Of a DNA stretch of 22,138 nt, positions 1 to 7,362 are shown in pieces. This DNA is from an uncultured Ruminococcus sp. GTDB taxonomy: Bacteria > Bacillota > Clostridia > Oscillospirales > Ruminococcaceae. The translations under genes and the position numbers were made by a program. Position 1 is the first letter of the stretch; each line of letters begins with the position of its first letter. The stretch spans positions 1 through 22,138 of the forward strand of contig CALANW010000152.1 in the NCBI GenBank assembly GCA_937926145.1. The letters run 5' to 3'. Under the pieces are notes generated by a model. The model searched no databases. It was not told where the DNA came from and worked only from the letters and a program-made list of their open reading frames with translations.

Positions 1-958
1 TTATGACGTTCTGCGTACTTTCTCCGACAGCACCGCCGACAATATTTTCAAGTGCGTTTCCCTTTTGCTTTTCGATATATCCGCTGTACGCCTTTTGAGC
101 CTTATATGCCATTATATCTGCATCAAACGTATCAAAAACAGCGTGTTCGGAATTTCCGAGATACTCATTTTCATAAGCATTTTCCTGTTCGTCCTTTAAA
201 TGTTCCACCGGAACATCTGCTGTGTTTTCGGGAACAGTATCTTCTGTTGACTGCGGTTCACGAACGTCCTCATCTTTAACAACAGCCGCACGATTAAGCC
301 TTATAGCTTCATTGTTTTTCTGTTCGATGAAAGCCGCCCGTTTCATTCGCAAAGCCATTTCGGGAATTATTGCCTTTTTCTGCTCCGGGATAATGCTGTC
401 CGAAGCCTGCGAAACATATTTATGCTCATAAGGCTTTTTGTCTCCGCTTTCATTTGAAGCAGAAACAGTATTTTTATCCGATGCATTTTCGGGAGAACGT
501 TCCGATTCGGAGAAATCAACCCTTGCAGTATTTATCTTTATATTTGCTTTATTCTGCTGATCCAGAAAGGCGGCACGCTTCATACGCTGTGCTATTTCGG
601 GAGTAATTCCGATATGCTCCGATACCGTACTTTCGGGCTTCTGAGCATTATCGGGGGTGTGGTTTTCGTTTCTTCGATTTGCCGTCTGTCCGCTTGCAAA
701 AGCCCTGCCTGCCATATTTTTTAAAAGCTTGGCGGTATTTTCTTTTTCGGGAACATTTACGGAATTATCTCCGTGATTTATTTTGCCTGTGGGAGAAATA
801 TCCCTGTTTTCTTTCTGCACATTCACAACACGATATTTCTTTTTCGTTCGTGCCTGTGCATTAAAAACGATCTTCGGTCCCCTCTTCTTTTCAAAAGAAG
901 AAAGGGAGTGTTTTTCGCCTGCGTTAGCTGACTTATCTTTTCTATCAACCTTTGCCAT
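1..958 (-). CDS. N-terminal part of a conjugation-module protein, runs off the window
   Basis: An open frame starts at ATG 958 and stays open to base 1, giving 319 residues with no stop, so the gene continues outside the window. The start follows an AAAGGGAG ribosome site, 21 bases after the virB4 stop. The visible part is hydrophilic: a basic start, then long Asn/Glu/Ser-rich stretches with two copies of a 30-residue unit centred on RMKRAAF. A VPVEH motif lies between the second unit and the last visible residues (NIVGGAVGES). No enzymatic motif or clear membrane segment is seen. In Tn1549-like elements the gene after virB4 often encodes a large membrane or wall-hydrolase protein (CD1108 type in C. 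difficile nomenclature). That this is its N-terminus is inferred from position only. Confidence 0.75.
   Translation of the reverse strand, partial: MAKVDRKDKSANAGEKHSLSSFEKKRGPKIVFNAQARTKKKYRVVNVQKENRDISPTGKINHGDNSVNVPEKENTAKLLKNMAGRAFASGQTANRRNENHTPDNAQKPESTVSEHIGITPEIAQRMKRAAFLDQQNKANIKINTARVDFSESERSPENASDKNTVSASNESGDKKPYEHKYVSQASDSIIPEQKKAIIPEMALRMKRAAFIEQKNNEAIRLNRAAVVKDEDVREPQSTEDTVPENTADVPVEHLKDEQENAYENEYLGNSEHAVFDTFDADIMAYKAQKAYSGYIEKQKGNALENIVGGAVGESTQNVI
200..216. repeat. 17-bp palindrome, copy 1 (spacer ACC)
   Basis: ATGTTCC-ACC-GGAACAT: perfect 7-bp arms around a 3-base spacer. It lies within the coding part of the partial gene at the window start and is read there as DVPVEH on the minus strand. 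The same palindrome recurs at 3875-3891 and 11768-11784, each time in the same reading frame of a transfer gene. Confidence 0.85.
281..370 (-). repeat. Second copy of a 30-residue RMKRAAF unit
   Basis: Encodes IIPEMALRMKRAAFIEQKNN and ten further residues inside the partial protein at the window start. It pairs with the copy at 518-607. The two share the xPExAxRMKRAAF core and a Q/N-rich tail, but the DNA has diverged at many third positions, so the duplication is old and probably selected at protein level. The basic Arg/Lys helix could be a contact site. That is inference. Confidence 0.7.
518..607 (-). repeat. First copy of a 30-residue RMKRAAF unit
   Basis: Encodes ITPEIAQRMKRAAFLDQQNK and ten further residues. 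This is the partner of the copy at 281-370 in the same gene, separated from it by a Ser/Glu/Lys-rich spacer of about 50 residues. Confidence 0.7.
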
Positions 959-979
959 AAACAACTCCCTTTCGCATAA

Positions 980-3900
980 TTATCTATTCTTGTTTTCTTC
1001 CTCGTCCTGATGAAGCATCTTCGCCGTTTCGGAGAAGTTTGTGGTCATAAGGCTGTACAGCTTCGTATCCTTGGGGAACTCGTCATAGAACGGTATCTTC
1101 GTCTTTCCGCCCAGAATGAGAAGTCCGTGTCCGGCAGGAACATCATTTACAAACTGTATCTCGCTGTCATTGATATTCAGAACGTCCTGAAGCTTCGCCG
1201 CATCTGTGGGGTTCTGTTTCAAAAGCACGATAAACTCCGAGTTTGCAAGCATATTCCTTGACTTGTAATCTTTCAGAAGATCGTCCACGTTCTGCGTGAT
1301 GCCCGTTAAGATACCGCCGTACTTTCTTGCACGCTTCCAGAGCATCTGCAAATAGTCGAGGGAATATTCATCGGCAAAAAGCAGATGGGCTTCATCAATG
1401 AAAATGTAAGTTTTTCTGCCCTTTTCCTTGTTCTCCGCAAGGCGGTTCCAGATGTAGTCAAGGATAAGGAGCATCGACTGTGTTTTCAGATTGCCGTTGA
1501 GGTCACGAATATCGTAAGCGATAAATCTGTTCTTCGTGTTTACGTTGGTCTGATTGTTGAAATACTTTGCCGAACCGTTTACATACATATCAATGGTGAT
1601 AATGAGCTTATCCTTCATTTCCTGCGGTACGTTTTCGGTTTCTTCCTTCATACATTCAAGGAACGTTCCCAGTGTGGGCATATCTTTCGGGTCAAGAGAT
1701 TTAAGCACTCCCGACTTTGCGTATGCTTTCTGAACACACCTGTCAACAAAGGACTTTTCCTGTGCATTAAGAGGGTGCTTTGAATCCATACACGAAATGA
1801 ATGATGTTACAAGCTGACACTTGTCGGCAATAATATCCACTTCGGGATCGTCAAGCAGACGGAAATCGAAATCAAACATATTTATATAGTTTGTAGAGCC
1901 GTTGGAGAAACGTACTACCTCTCCGCCGAACGCTTCCGCAAGCTTCCAATACTCACGCTCAGGGTCAATTACAAGAACGTCCGCATTTTCATCGCCTGTG
2001 ATGATGTTTGTAATCTCCGTTTTGACCTTGAATGACTTGCCGCCGCCCGAAGCCGCAAGATAGAAGCCAGACGGATTTATAAGCCCTGTCACACGGTCAA
2101 AAAGGATAAGGTTATGGGACAGCACATTCATTCCATAGTATGTGGCGTGTTCCATCTGCACCTCACGGACATTGAACGGCATAAATATTGCAACAGACTC
2201 CGAGGGCATTGTGCGGAGATAGTCAAACTTTCTCTGATAGCCCAGGGGCAGGCAGTCCGCCATACCGTGTTCCTGTTCCCAAGCCATTTCGCCCTTGATA
2301 CAGCCCGAACGCTTGAGGGTGCTTTCGATAACTTCAGCGCTTTCGTTCAGCTCGTCAAAGGTATCTGCTTTTATAAGTATTTGCGTGTTCACCATAAAAA
2401 GCTTCTGATCCTTGACGGTGATCTTGTCGAATACGCTTACCATTGCATCACGCTGATTTTTTATTCTCTGGGGCATCTGTGAAGAGAAGTTTCCGTGCTG
2501 TGCCGCCTTGACCTCTCGCTTTGCCATATCCGTATCGACTGCGGTGATCTGATGCTGTACAAGCTTTCTTGCTTCGGCGCTGTCATAGGTTTCAATGTTG
2601 GTCGTTACCATAATTTCAATGCCAGTTCCGAGAAGTCCCGTTAAAATATCCGATGTAGCCGTTGAGGGATATTCACGGATATACAGCACCTTTGCGTACT
2701 TGTCATTGAACATAAAGTAGTCCTTTTTGAAATCGAAATAGTCGGGACTGCAATAGAGCTTTTCCCTGCCCTTTGCAAAATCTTCTTCTGTAAGAATGGG
2801 GACAGTCATTTCATCTGATCCCACAAAGAAATCACGGAGCATTTCAATACGCTCCTGTGATGTAAGCACACGAAGTCCGGTATTCCCGATACGATTAAAG
2901 GTATTCATAGCAGTTATATCCAGCGTTCTGAAACGTCTGACAGCCGATTCCTCATCTGGGGCCTTAATGGTAAGAGTGATGTACATATGCTTCTGAATAG
3001 CGTTCTGTCCCTTGCGGATATTCTCCTCCAGCACTCGTGAATTAAATTCATAACGATATTCAAAAAGGTCATCAGCCTTCTGCGGCATAAGAGTTGCCTT
3101 CTTAAACTCCTCCATATTCAGCCTGCTGTTCCAGCAGCATATCTGACAGTCAACGGTATCGTCCAGAATGCCAAGAAATTCGATATATCTTTCAAGATAC
3201 ATATACTGCTGTTCCTCATCGGCAAGGTTGAAGTTTATGTCATCAAAGGTATAAGCCTTTGAGTACATTTTCTTTCCGAGATAGAAAATATCATCGGAGA
3301 GGACCTTCTGATAAGGGACAGTGGAAAGCACCTTTTTTGAAAGATTTTTCTTTTCTCTGCCCTTTTTATCTTTCTTTGCCTTTTTGCCCTTTTTCTTATC
3401 GGGCTTGTCTGCGGCAAGACGGACGGCATCTCTGTCCCTTGCGGACATTGGTGCATCTTCATCATCTGTGACAGCCTTTTTTGACTTTTTCTTTACAAAA
3501 GCCATAGCACCTGCCATAAGTGCGATAATGGCAGGAACAGCTATAAATGCAGGATTCTGTACAAAGAAATTTGCTCCGCTGTCAGAAACATTTTCCGTAA
3601 CTGCCGTAACAGCTGTTGTTTCTACAATCTCCGCTGTGCTTTCTATAACCGCTTCTGTCTGAATTTCCGCAGAAGTCATTTCTTCAATGACCTCTGCACT
3701 TGTTTCAGGAATTACAGCTTCAGGAAAAACGGATACTTCCGTCTGTATCATTTCCGTTTCAGTTTCGGAAACTCCCGCTTCTTCAAGGGACTGCGATACT
3801 GCATTTGCCACAATGCTTGAAATAATGTCGTCATTATTCATTTCCGTATCGGCAGGCACTTCCGTTTCTTCAAAATGTTCCGGTGGAACATTTTCCGATA

Positions 3901-4021
3901 TTTCGGTTTCCATAACGGAATTATCCATTATTTCAGAGATGCTTTCTGTCGGAACATTCGGCTGTTCTCCTGTCATTTCCGTAACCTCGGTTACAGAGGT
4001 CACAATGCTTTCTTCACCCAT
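980..4021 (-). CDS. virB4: VirB4-family conjugation ATPase with N-terminal acidic tail and membrane anchor
   Basis: This is the energising ATPase of a Gram-positive type IV secretion system, expected at the inner face of the membrane channel. The C-terminal half has the VirB4/TraE signature: Walker A ASGGGKSF (K662), then VLVIDPEREY near 682-691, and Walker B TYIFIDEAH (D876, E877) followed by the RKYGGILTGITQN segment. Before the usual core there are about 235 extra residues: an acidic Thr/Glu/Val-rich tail (1-150), one hydrophobic segment (about 156-176), then a strongly Lys-rich linker (176-230). The charge pattern suggests the tail is outside the cell. The ATG directly follows the prgI stop (TAAATG) behind a GGAGGG site. 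The tail contains the VPPEH palindrome. Family call is secure; the tail's role is unknown. Confidence 0.95.
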   Translation of the reverse strand: MGEESIVTSVTEVTEMTGEQPNVPTESISEIMDNSVMETEISENVPPEHFEETEVPADTEMNNDDIISSIVANAVSQSLEEAGVSETETEMIQTEVSVFPEAVIPETSAEVIEEMTSAEIQTEAVIESTAEIVETTAVTAVTENVSDSGANFFVQNPAFIAVPAIIALMAGAMAFVKKKSKKAVTDDEDAPMSARDRDAVRLAADKPDKKKGKKAKKDKKGREKKNLSKKVLSTVPYQKVLSDDIFYLGKKMYSKAYTFDDINFNLADEEQQYMYLERYIEFLGILDDTVDCQICCWNSRLNMEEFKKATLMPQKADDLFEYRYEFNSRVLEENIRKGQNAIQKHMYITLTIKAPDEESAVRRFRTLDITAMNTFNRIGNTGLRVLTSQERIEMLRDFFVGSDEMTVPILTEEDFAKGREKLYCSPDYFDFKKDYFMFNDKYAKVLYIREYPSTATSDILTGLLGTGIEIMVTTNIETYDSAEARKLVQHQITAVDTDMAKREVKAAQHGNFSSQMPQRIKNQRDAMVSVFDKITVKDQKLFMVNTQILIKADTFDELNESAEVIESTLKRSGCIKGEMAWEQEHGMADCLPLGYQRKFDYLRTMPSESVAIFMPFNVREVQMEHATYYGMNVLSHNLILFDRVTGLINPSGFYLAASGGGKSFKVKTEITNIITGDENADVLVIDPEREYWKLAEAFGGEVVRFSNGSTNYINMFDFDFRLLDDPEVDIIADKCQLVTSFISCMDSKHPLNAQEKSFVDRCVQKAYAKSGVLKSLDPKDMPTLGTFLECMKEETENVPQEMKDKLIITIDMYVNGSAKYFNNQTNVNTKNRFIAYDIRDLNGNLKTQSMLLILDYIWNRLAENKEKGRKTYIFIDEAHLLFADEYSLDYLQMLWKRARKYGGILTGITQNVDDLLKDYKSRNMLANSEFIVLLKQNPTDAAKLQDVLNINDSEIQFVNDVPAGHGLLILGGKTKIPFYDEFPKDTKLYSLMTTNFSETAKMLHQDEEENKNR
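3875..3891. repeat. 17-bp palindrome, copy 2 (spacer GGT)
   Basis: ATGTTCC-GGT-GGAACAT inside the N-terminal tail of virB4, read as NVPPEH. The 16 bases to its left (3859-3874) match those left of copy 3 at 15 positions. The central triplet is the reverse complement of that in copies 1 and 3. Confidence 0.85.
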
Positions 4022-4438
4022 TTATTGCCCTCCTTTAGACTTGTGTTTTTTTCTTTTATTCGCTTTCTTTTCAGCCGCACGTTCCATTTCAAGCCCTTTC
4101 AGCCATATTTTTCTCACTTCATCGTGTATCTGAACTTCCTCCGGGAGATAGGTCATTCCTCTTCGCTGTTTGCCCGCATAAAATTTAAACAAGGTTGAAG
4201 CAAACTTCTCAAAAGGCATACCGTTGTATTTCATAAAGCCCACCGCCGCAAGCGGAGCAACCTCAATAATGACGATATACATAAGAATATCTGTGGGAAT
4301 AAAATTCTTTCCGATAAGAAATGTGAGAACAGCAAGTGCGATCATTGCAATTCCGCATACAAACTGGCGTACGGTAAGTCCGAAGAAAAACTGCTCCTTG
4401 TACTCCGTAACGTCCTGCGGAATATCTGCCTTTATCAT
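4022..4438 (-). CDS. PrgI family protein, type IV secretion membrane component
   Basis: A 138-residue protein of the PrgI family, small two-helix membrane proteins encoded just before virB4 in Gram-positive conjugation operons (PrgI of pCF10 is the type member) and thought to work with the VirB6/VirB4 membrane complex. The sequence starts IKADIPQDVTEYKEQFFFGL, the typical PrgI opening, then has two hydrophobic helices (about 28-46 and 51-70), an FKFYAGKQRRGM stretch and a very basic C-terminus. I start at ATG 4438, whose A overlaps the methyltransferase stop (TGATG) behind an AGAGGTG site. A TTG one codon upstream is possible but less likely. Translational coupling with both neighbours is likely. 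Confidence 0.9.
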   Translation of the reverse strand: MIKADIPQDVTEYKEQFFFGLTVRQFVCGIAMIALAVLTFLIGKNFIPTDILMYIVIIEVAPLAAVGFMKYNGMPFEKFASTLFKFYAGKQRRGMTYLPEEVQIHDEVRKIWLKGLEMERAAEKKANKRKKHKSKGGQ

Positions 4439-5652
4439 CAAATCACCTCTTTCAGCCCGTTCAGAATGTGGGCGATAACGTCAACTGTCCAGCCGTTGCC
4501 GATACATTTATATCTCTGCGTATTGGATATTCCCTCGGTGTAATTGTCGGGGAGCGTCTGCAAGCGTTCCGCTTCCACGGGAGTGAGCTTGCGGACAATG
4601 TAATCACCGTCGGGCAGATCGATCTTATAAAGACCTGTCTTTGCTCCCTGCCCTCCGCCGTTTGCGGACAGCGTTACAGATTTTCCACGAACCGAATATA
4701 TCCGCTGTCCCTGACCGCCGTTTCCGTATTCGCCTACACGGACAGGCTGTGCTATTGCGGTAGTTCCGCCCTTGAAGCCCTTGTTGGTTATGAGCGTTGC
4801 TTCACCGTATTTGTAATAGCCTGCCATAAATGTACGGGATTTTTCTCCCTCGCCGTTATATGTATTGAACGGGATAGGCTCTGCAACCATAGAATCCTTC
4901 TGAACGGTAGTTAAGCAGTTGCTTTTCCCGTCCTTTCGGGCTTCGATAAACTGCTCTGTGCCGCCAGCACATTTTTCTGAACGTTTTCCGCTTTGAATAT
5001 ACCGTCCACGCTGTGCAACACCCACAGGCTCGGCTATCATGCTCCGCTGACTTCTCTGCAATGTGTTCCATAAAACAGCACCGTCATAGCTTGCAGTCAT
5101 ACAGTAGCTTTTGTCCTGCCACGGCAGTCCGCTTTCAAGAATATCTTTAAGCAGGATACCCTTGTCCGCAGGCTGACTGACATTGGGGATATTTGTCCAA
5201 TAGCATCTCTTCCTCTGCTGTGCGGAAACAAGTGACGAATTTATCATTATGGGCTGTACTCCAAGCTGTTCGGAAATAAAGTCCTTTATGTTTTGGTGTA
5301 TGCTGTTGTTGTTTTCATACAAAAAGTATTTACAGCCGCTTTCACGCAAAGCACGGACATATTCCATAAAAAGCTTTCCTCCCATACCGTCGGGAGTGAT
5401 TTCTCTGCCCGTTTTGGCAATGCTCCAATAGGTGCAGGGAGAGCCGCCGATAAGCAAATCGTATCCCTTGAAATCTGAATAAATTCCGCCGAACACATCT
5501 CCGTGATGAACTATTTGGGGATAGTTTTTCTCGGAAATTTTCACCGCATATTTGTCAATCTCAAAAGCGTCATAGCTTTCAACAGGTATGCCTGCACGCT
5601 CCAGAGCCGCCATTCCGCAGGATATGCCGTCATATAAACTCAGAACTCTCAT
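4438..5652 (-). CDS. DNA (cytosine-5) methyltransferase inside the transfer operon
   Basis: A 404-residue C5-cytosine methyltransferase. Motif I reads LSLYDGISCGMAALERAG, the form common in phage and mobile-element enzymes. The catalytic loop is GGSPCTYWS (nucleophile C73). Motif VI is YENN (113-115) in place of the usual ENV. Motif VIII is QQRKR (145-149), and the C-terminus has RKLTPVEAERLQ (motif IX) and GNGWTVDVIAHIL (motif X). The part between motifs VIII and IX should hold the target-recognition domain; its target cannot be read from sequence. No restriction enzyme gene is nearby, so it is an orphan modification gene, probably protecting transferred DNA in the recipient (inference). It starts 3 bases after the VirB6-like stop, with a GGCGGGTGA site inside that gene's end. 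Confidence 0.92.
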   Translation of the reverse strand: MRVLSLYDGISCGMAALERAGIPVESYDAFEIDKYAVKISEKNYPQIVHHGDVFGGIYSDFKGYDLLIGGSPCTYWSIAKTGREITPDGMGGKLFMEYVRALRESGCKYFLYENNNSIHQNIKDFISEQLGVQPIMINSSLVSAQQRKRCYWTNIPNVSQPADKGILLKDILESGLPWQDKSYCMTASYDGAVLWNTLQRSQRSMIAEPVGVAQRGRYIQSGKRSEKCAGGTEQFIEARKDGKSNCLTTVQKDSMVAEPIPFNTYNGEGEKSRTFMAGYYKYGEATLITNKGFKGGTTAIAQPVRVGEYGNGGQGQRIYSVRGKSVTLSANGGGQGAKTGLYKIDLPDGDYIVRKLTPVEAERLQTLPDNYTEGISNTQRYKCIGNGWTVDVIAHILNGLKEVI

Positions 5653-5655
5653 ACA

Positions 5656-6489
5656 TCACCCGCCTAACGCACGTTTTGTAATGTCGCTTGATTTTGCGAC
5701 TGTTACCGCAAGCATTACAACGCTCAAAACAGGTGTTGCGTACTTGAATATGTGCATCAGCAGTCCTGCTCCGTCAAGTCCTGCCGAGAAATCAAGAGTA
5801 AGATTTGAGGAAATAAGCGTATATGCCTTGAAGCATATCGCAAGAACTCCCCACTGCATTGATACTGCCGCAAAATTCTTTATAAACGAAATGCCTGCGG
5901 ACCTTGCCTGTGTATTTACAAGGGTCGCAAGTGCCACGGGGGAGATCGCCGTAAGTATTGCCGTTTCAAACACGATGCCCAGCACCATTATAACGATAAG
6001 CGAGAACATTACGAACATAAGGATTATGATTATGACATAGAGCAGTGTTAAGACTATGTAGTTTATGTCAAGCAGTCCGCCCTCAAGCGGAGTTCCCTGA
6101 TTCATTGCATCGCCGAACGCCGCTCCTATGCCGCCAAAGGCTGACGCAAAATCCACCTCACTTTTGAACAGTCCCGAAATTATTCCCACAACGTTGTCCA
6201 CGTTCTGAACTATCAATGCACTCACAACAAGCTTCATCGCCACTCTGATCGCACCCTCAATGCCGCCGTGAAAGTCGATATTGGCACAATATGTAAATGC
6301 TTCCATACAGAAAAACAAGGTCAAAAGAGCTGTGCCTGCTCCCTCGAAAATGCTTATGGCATCTCCCGCCTGACTGACAATATCGAAGCCTGCAATGCTC
6401 TGTAAAACAGCGGCAAAACCGTCAGCTTCCGTCTGCAAAAGGTTCTGTGCTTCTTCAAATGCAACTTGAAAAAAGCTTGATTCTGCCAT
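5656..6489 (-). CDS. VirB6/TrbL-like polytopic membrane protein (CD0415/CD1112 type)
   Basis: A 277-residue integral membrane protein, expected to form part of the conjugation channel. After an amphipathic start it shows about six hydrophobic segments: around 50-71, 83-107, a long pair at 143-190, one near 205-225 and one near 245-270. A mid-protein ISPVALATLVN stretch recalls the conserved loop of TrbL/VirB6 proteins. Length and position (after the Maff2-type gene, before prgI/virB4) match the CD0415/CD1112 family of C. difficile conjugative transposons, quoted here from memory. The start has a strong GGAGGAGCATA site. No catalytic motif is expected or seen. Confidence 0.88.
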   Translation of the reverse strand: MAESSFFQVAFEEAQNLLQTEADGFAAVLQSIAGFDIVSQAGDAISIFEGAGTALLTLFFCMEAFTYCANIDFHGGIEGAIRVAMKLVVSALIVQNVDNVVGIISGLFKSEVDFASAFGGIGAAFGDAMNQGTPLEGGLLDINYIVLTLLYVIIIILMFVMFSLIVIMVLGIVFETAILTAISPVALATLVNTQARSAGISFIKNFAAVSMQWGVLAICFKAYTLISSNLTLDFSAGLDGAGLLMHIFKYATPVLSVVMLAVTVAKSSDITKRALGG

Positions 6490-6512
6490 TATGCTCCTCC
6501 TTTCTTATTCAG

Positions 6513-6545
6513 AAAAGGACGGCCATATTGGATATATAACCGTCC
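6513..6545 (-). terminator. Hairpin after the Maff2-type gene, possible partial terminator
   Basis: On the minus strand GGACGG (from 6545) pairs with CCGTCC (to 6517) around a 17-base loop and is followed by TTTT. The stem is short and the U-tract brief. It lies 26 bases after the Maff2-type stop and 23 bases before the next start, so it more likely attenuates or protects the upstream mRNA than ends the operon. Confidence 0.5.
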
Positions 6546-6570
6546 ATGTGTTTTGCTGATTATCTGCCGA

Positions 6571-6981
6571 TCAATTTCCGCCGATCGAAAGAGAAGCAGG
6601 AATGATAGCTCCGACAGCGGCAATTATCGCACCGCCGATAAGGGTCTGGAAGCCTCTCGTCTTGCCGTCTGCATTGTCGTCCTTGAAGCCTACGCCCGTC
6701 TGAATGCCGCCGACTACGGCTACAAGTGAGCCGAGTGCGATAACACCGGGACCGAGTACGCCCATAATTGCATCGATCATTCCCTGTGCGTCCGCTCCGT
6801 CGCCTGCGGCATAAACATTCATTGCACAAGCCGACACGGCGGCAGGAATAACGAGTGCCGCCTTTCCGAGCCTTGTGTTCATCGCTCTGCCTGCGGCATT
6901 GGAAGCGGCAAGCATAGCCTTTGCTCCTACCTCGTTTGCCTTGTTCTGAAAATTGCCCATTGTTTCCGTGATCTTCTTCAT
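6571..6981 (-). CDS. Maff2-family small membrane protein of the transfer module
   Basis: A 136-residue protein with a basic start, an Ala-rich first half with one hydrophobic segment (about 42-58), and two further glycine-rich hydrophobic helices (about 76-95 and 114-131) flanking a hydrophilic GFKDDNADGKTRG loop. This VirB2/pilin-like layout and its place between the coupling protein and the VirB6-like gene fit the Maff2 family. ATG 6981 is preferred. A GTG three bases upstream (6984) is also well spaced from the GGAGG site. A terminator lies upstream at 7107-7154, so the gene either has its own promoter or depends on readthrough. AT-rich hexamers (TATAAA, TATATT on the minus strand) lie at 7000-7025 without a convincing -35. 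Confidence 0.85.
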   Translation of the reverse strand: MKKITETMGNFQNKANEVGAKAMLAASNAAGRAMNTRLGKAALVIPAAVSACAMNVYAAGDGADAQGMIDAIMGVLGPGVIALGSLVAVVGGIQTGVGFKDDNADGKTRGFQTLIGGAIIAAVGAIIPASLSIGGN

Positions 6982-7106
6982 CACACAAAACCTCCTTGAA
7001 AAAATATAGAATTGAATTTATATAAGCAAAGCTCCTGTGATTTTCACGCACTCTTTTTTCTTTTCAAATCACTCTTCTGCCGAATCACGTTCGCTTTGAT
7101 TGCAAT

Positions 7107-7154
7107 AAAAAAAGAGCTGTAAAGCAAGCATTTAATAATGCCGCTTTATAGCTC
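7107..7154 (-). terminator. Strong intrinsic terminator inside the transfer region
   Basis: On the minus strand GAGCTATAAAGC pairs with GCTTTACAGCTC (one G-U pair). An inner GCAT/ATGC stem extends the hairpin, and seven T residues follow. It sits 37 bases after the stop of the 52-residue gene and splits the lipoprotein-to-VirD4 block from the Maff2-to-virB4 block. Confidence 0.85.
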
Positions 7155-7190
7155 TCATTCGCTGTTCCGCACCGCTCTTTTGGTGCGCCG

Positions 7191-7349
7191 TTATTCAGTT
7201 TTATTTTCGGGACGCATTATCAGCTTTTTCCTTGATTCATAAATGAAATACCCGTCTTTTCTCGGTTCAAGGATTATTTCCGATTTTCGCTCCATAAGCC
7301 TGTTTATTTCCTTTATCTCACGTTCCGTAAGCACCGATATTTTCTCCAT
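7191..7349 (-). CDS. Small 52-residue protein downstream of virD4
   Basis: An ATG at 7349 opens a 52-codon frame that starts MEKISVLTEREIKEINRLME and ends RPENKTE. A GGAGTG site lies 5 bases before the ATG, and the virD4 stop is only 13 bases upstream, so it is probably translated from the same message. The first half is a predicted charged helix; the second half (KDGYFIYESRKKLIMRP) looks like a short beta hairpin. I do not recognise the family. The clean ribosome site, operon position and a terminator shortly after support a real gene. Confidence 0.65.
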   Translation of the reverse strand: MEKISVLTEREIKEINRLMERKSEIILEPRKDGYFIYESRKKLIMRPENKTE

Positions 7350-7362
7350 ATATCACTCCAAG

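Noticed and set aside
628..830. Metal-binding (MIDAS) site in the VWA-like domain of the exoprotein (residue numbers)
   Set aside because: The first strand reads FCLDTRY, without DxSxS, so a metal-dependent adhesion role is not claimed.
7030..7045. GTGATTTTCAC short palindrome, sharing a 10-mer with the transfer promoter region
   Set aside because: Arms of only 4 bp and opposite orientation relative to the genes; likely chance in AT-rich DNA.
6560..7051. Minus-strand 163-codon frame overlapping the Maff2-type gene
   Set aside because: Arg/Cys/Ser-rich product in another frame; the Maff2 frame has GGAGG and hydrophobic helices typical of the family.
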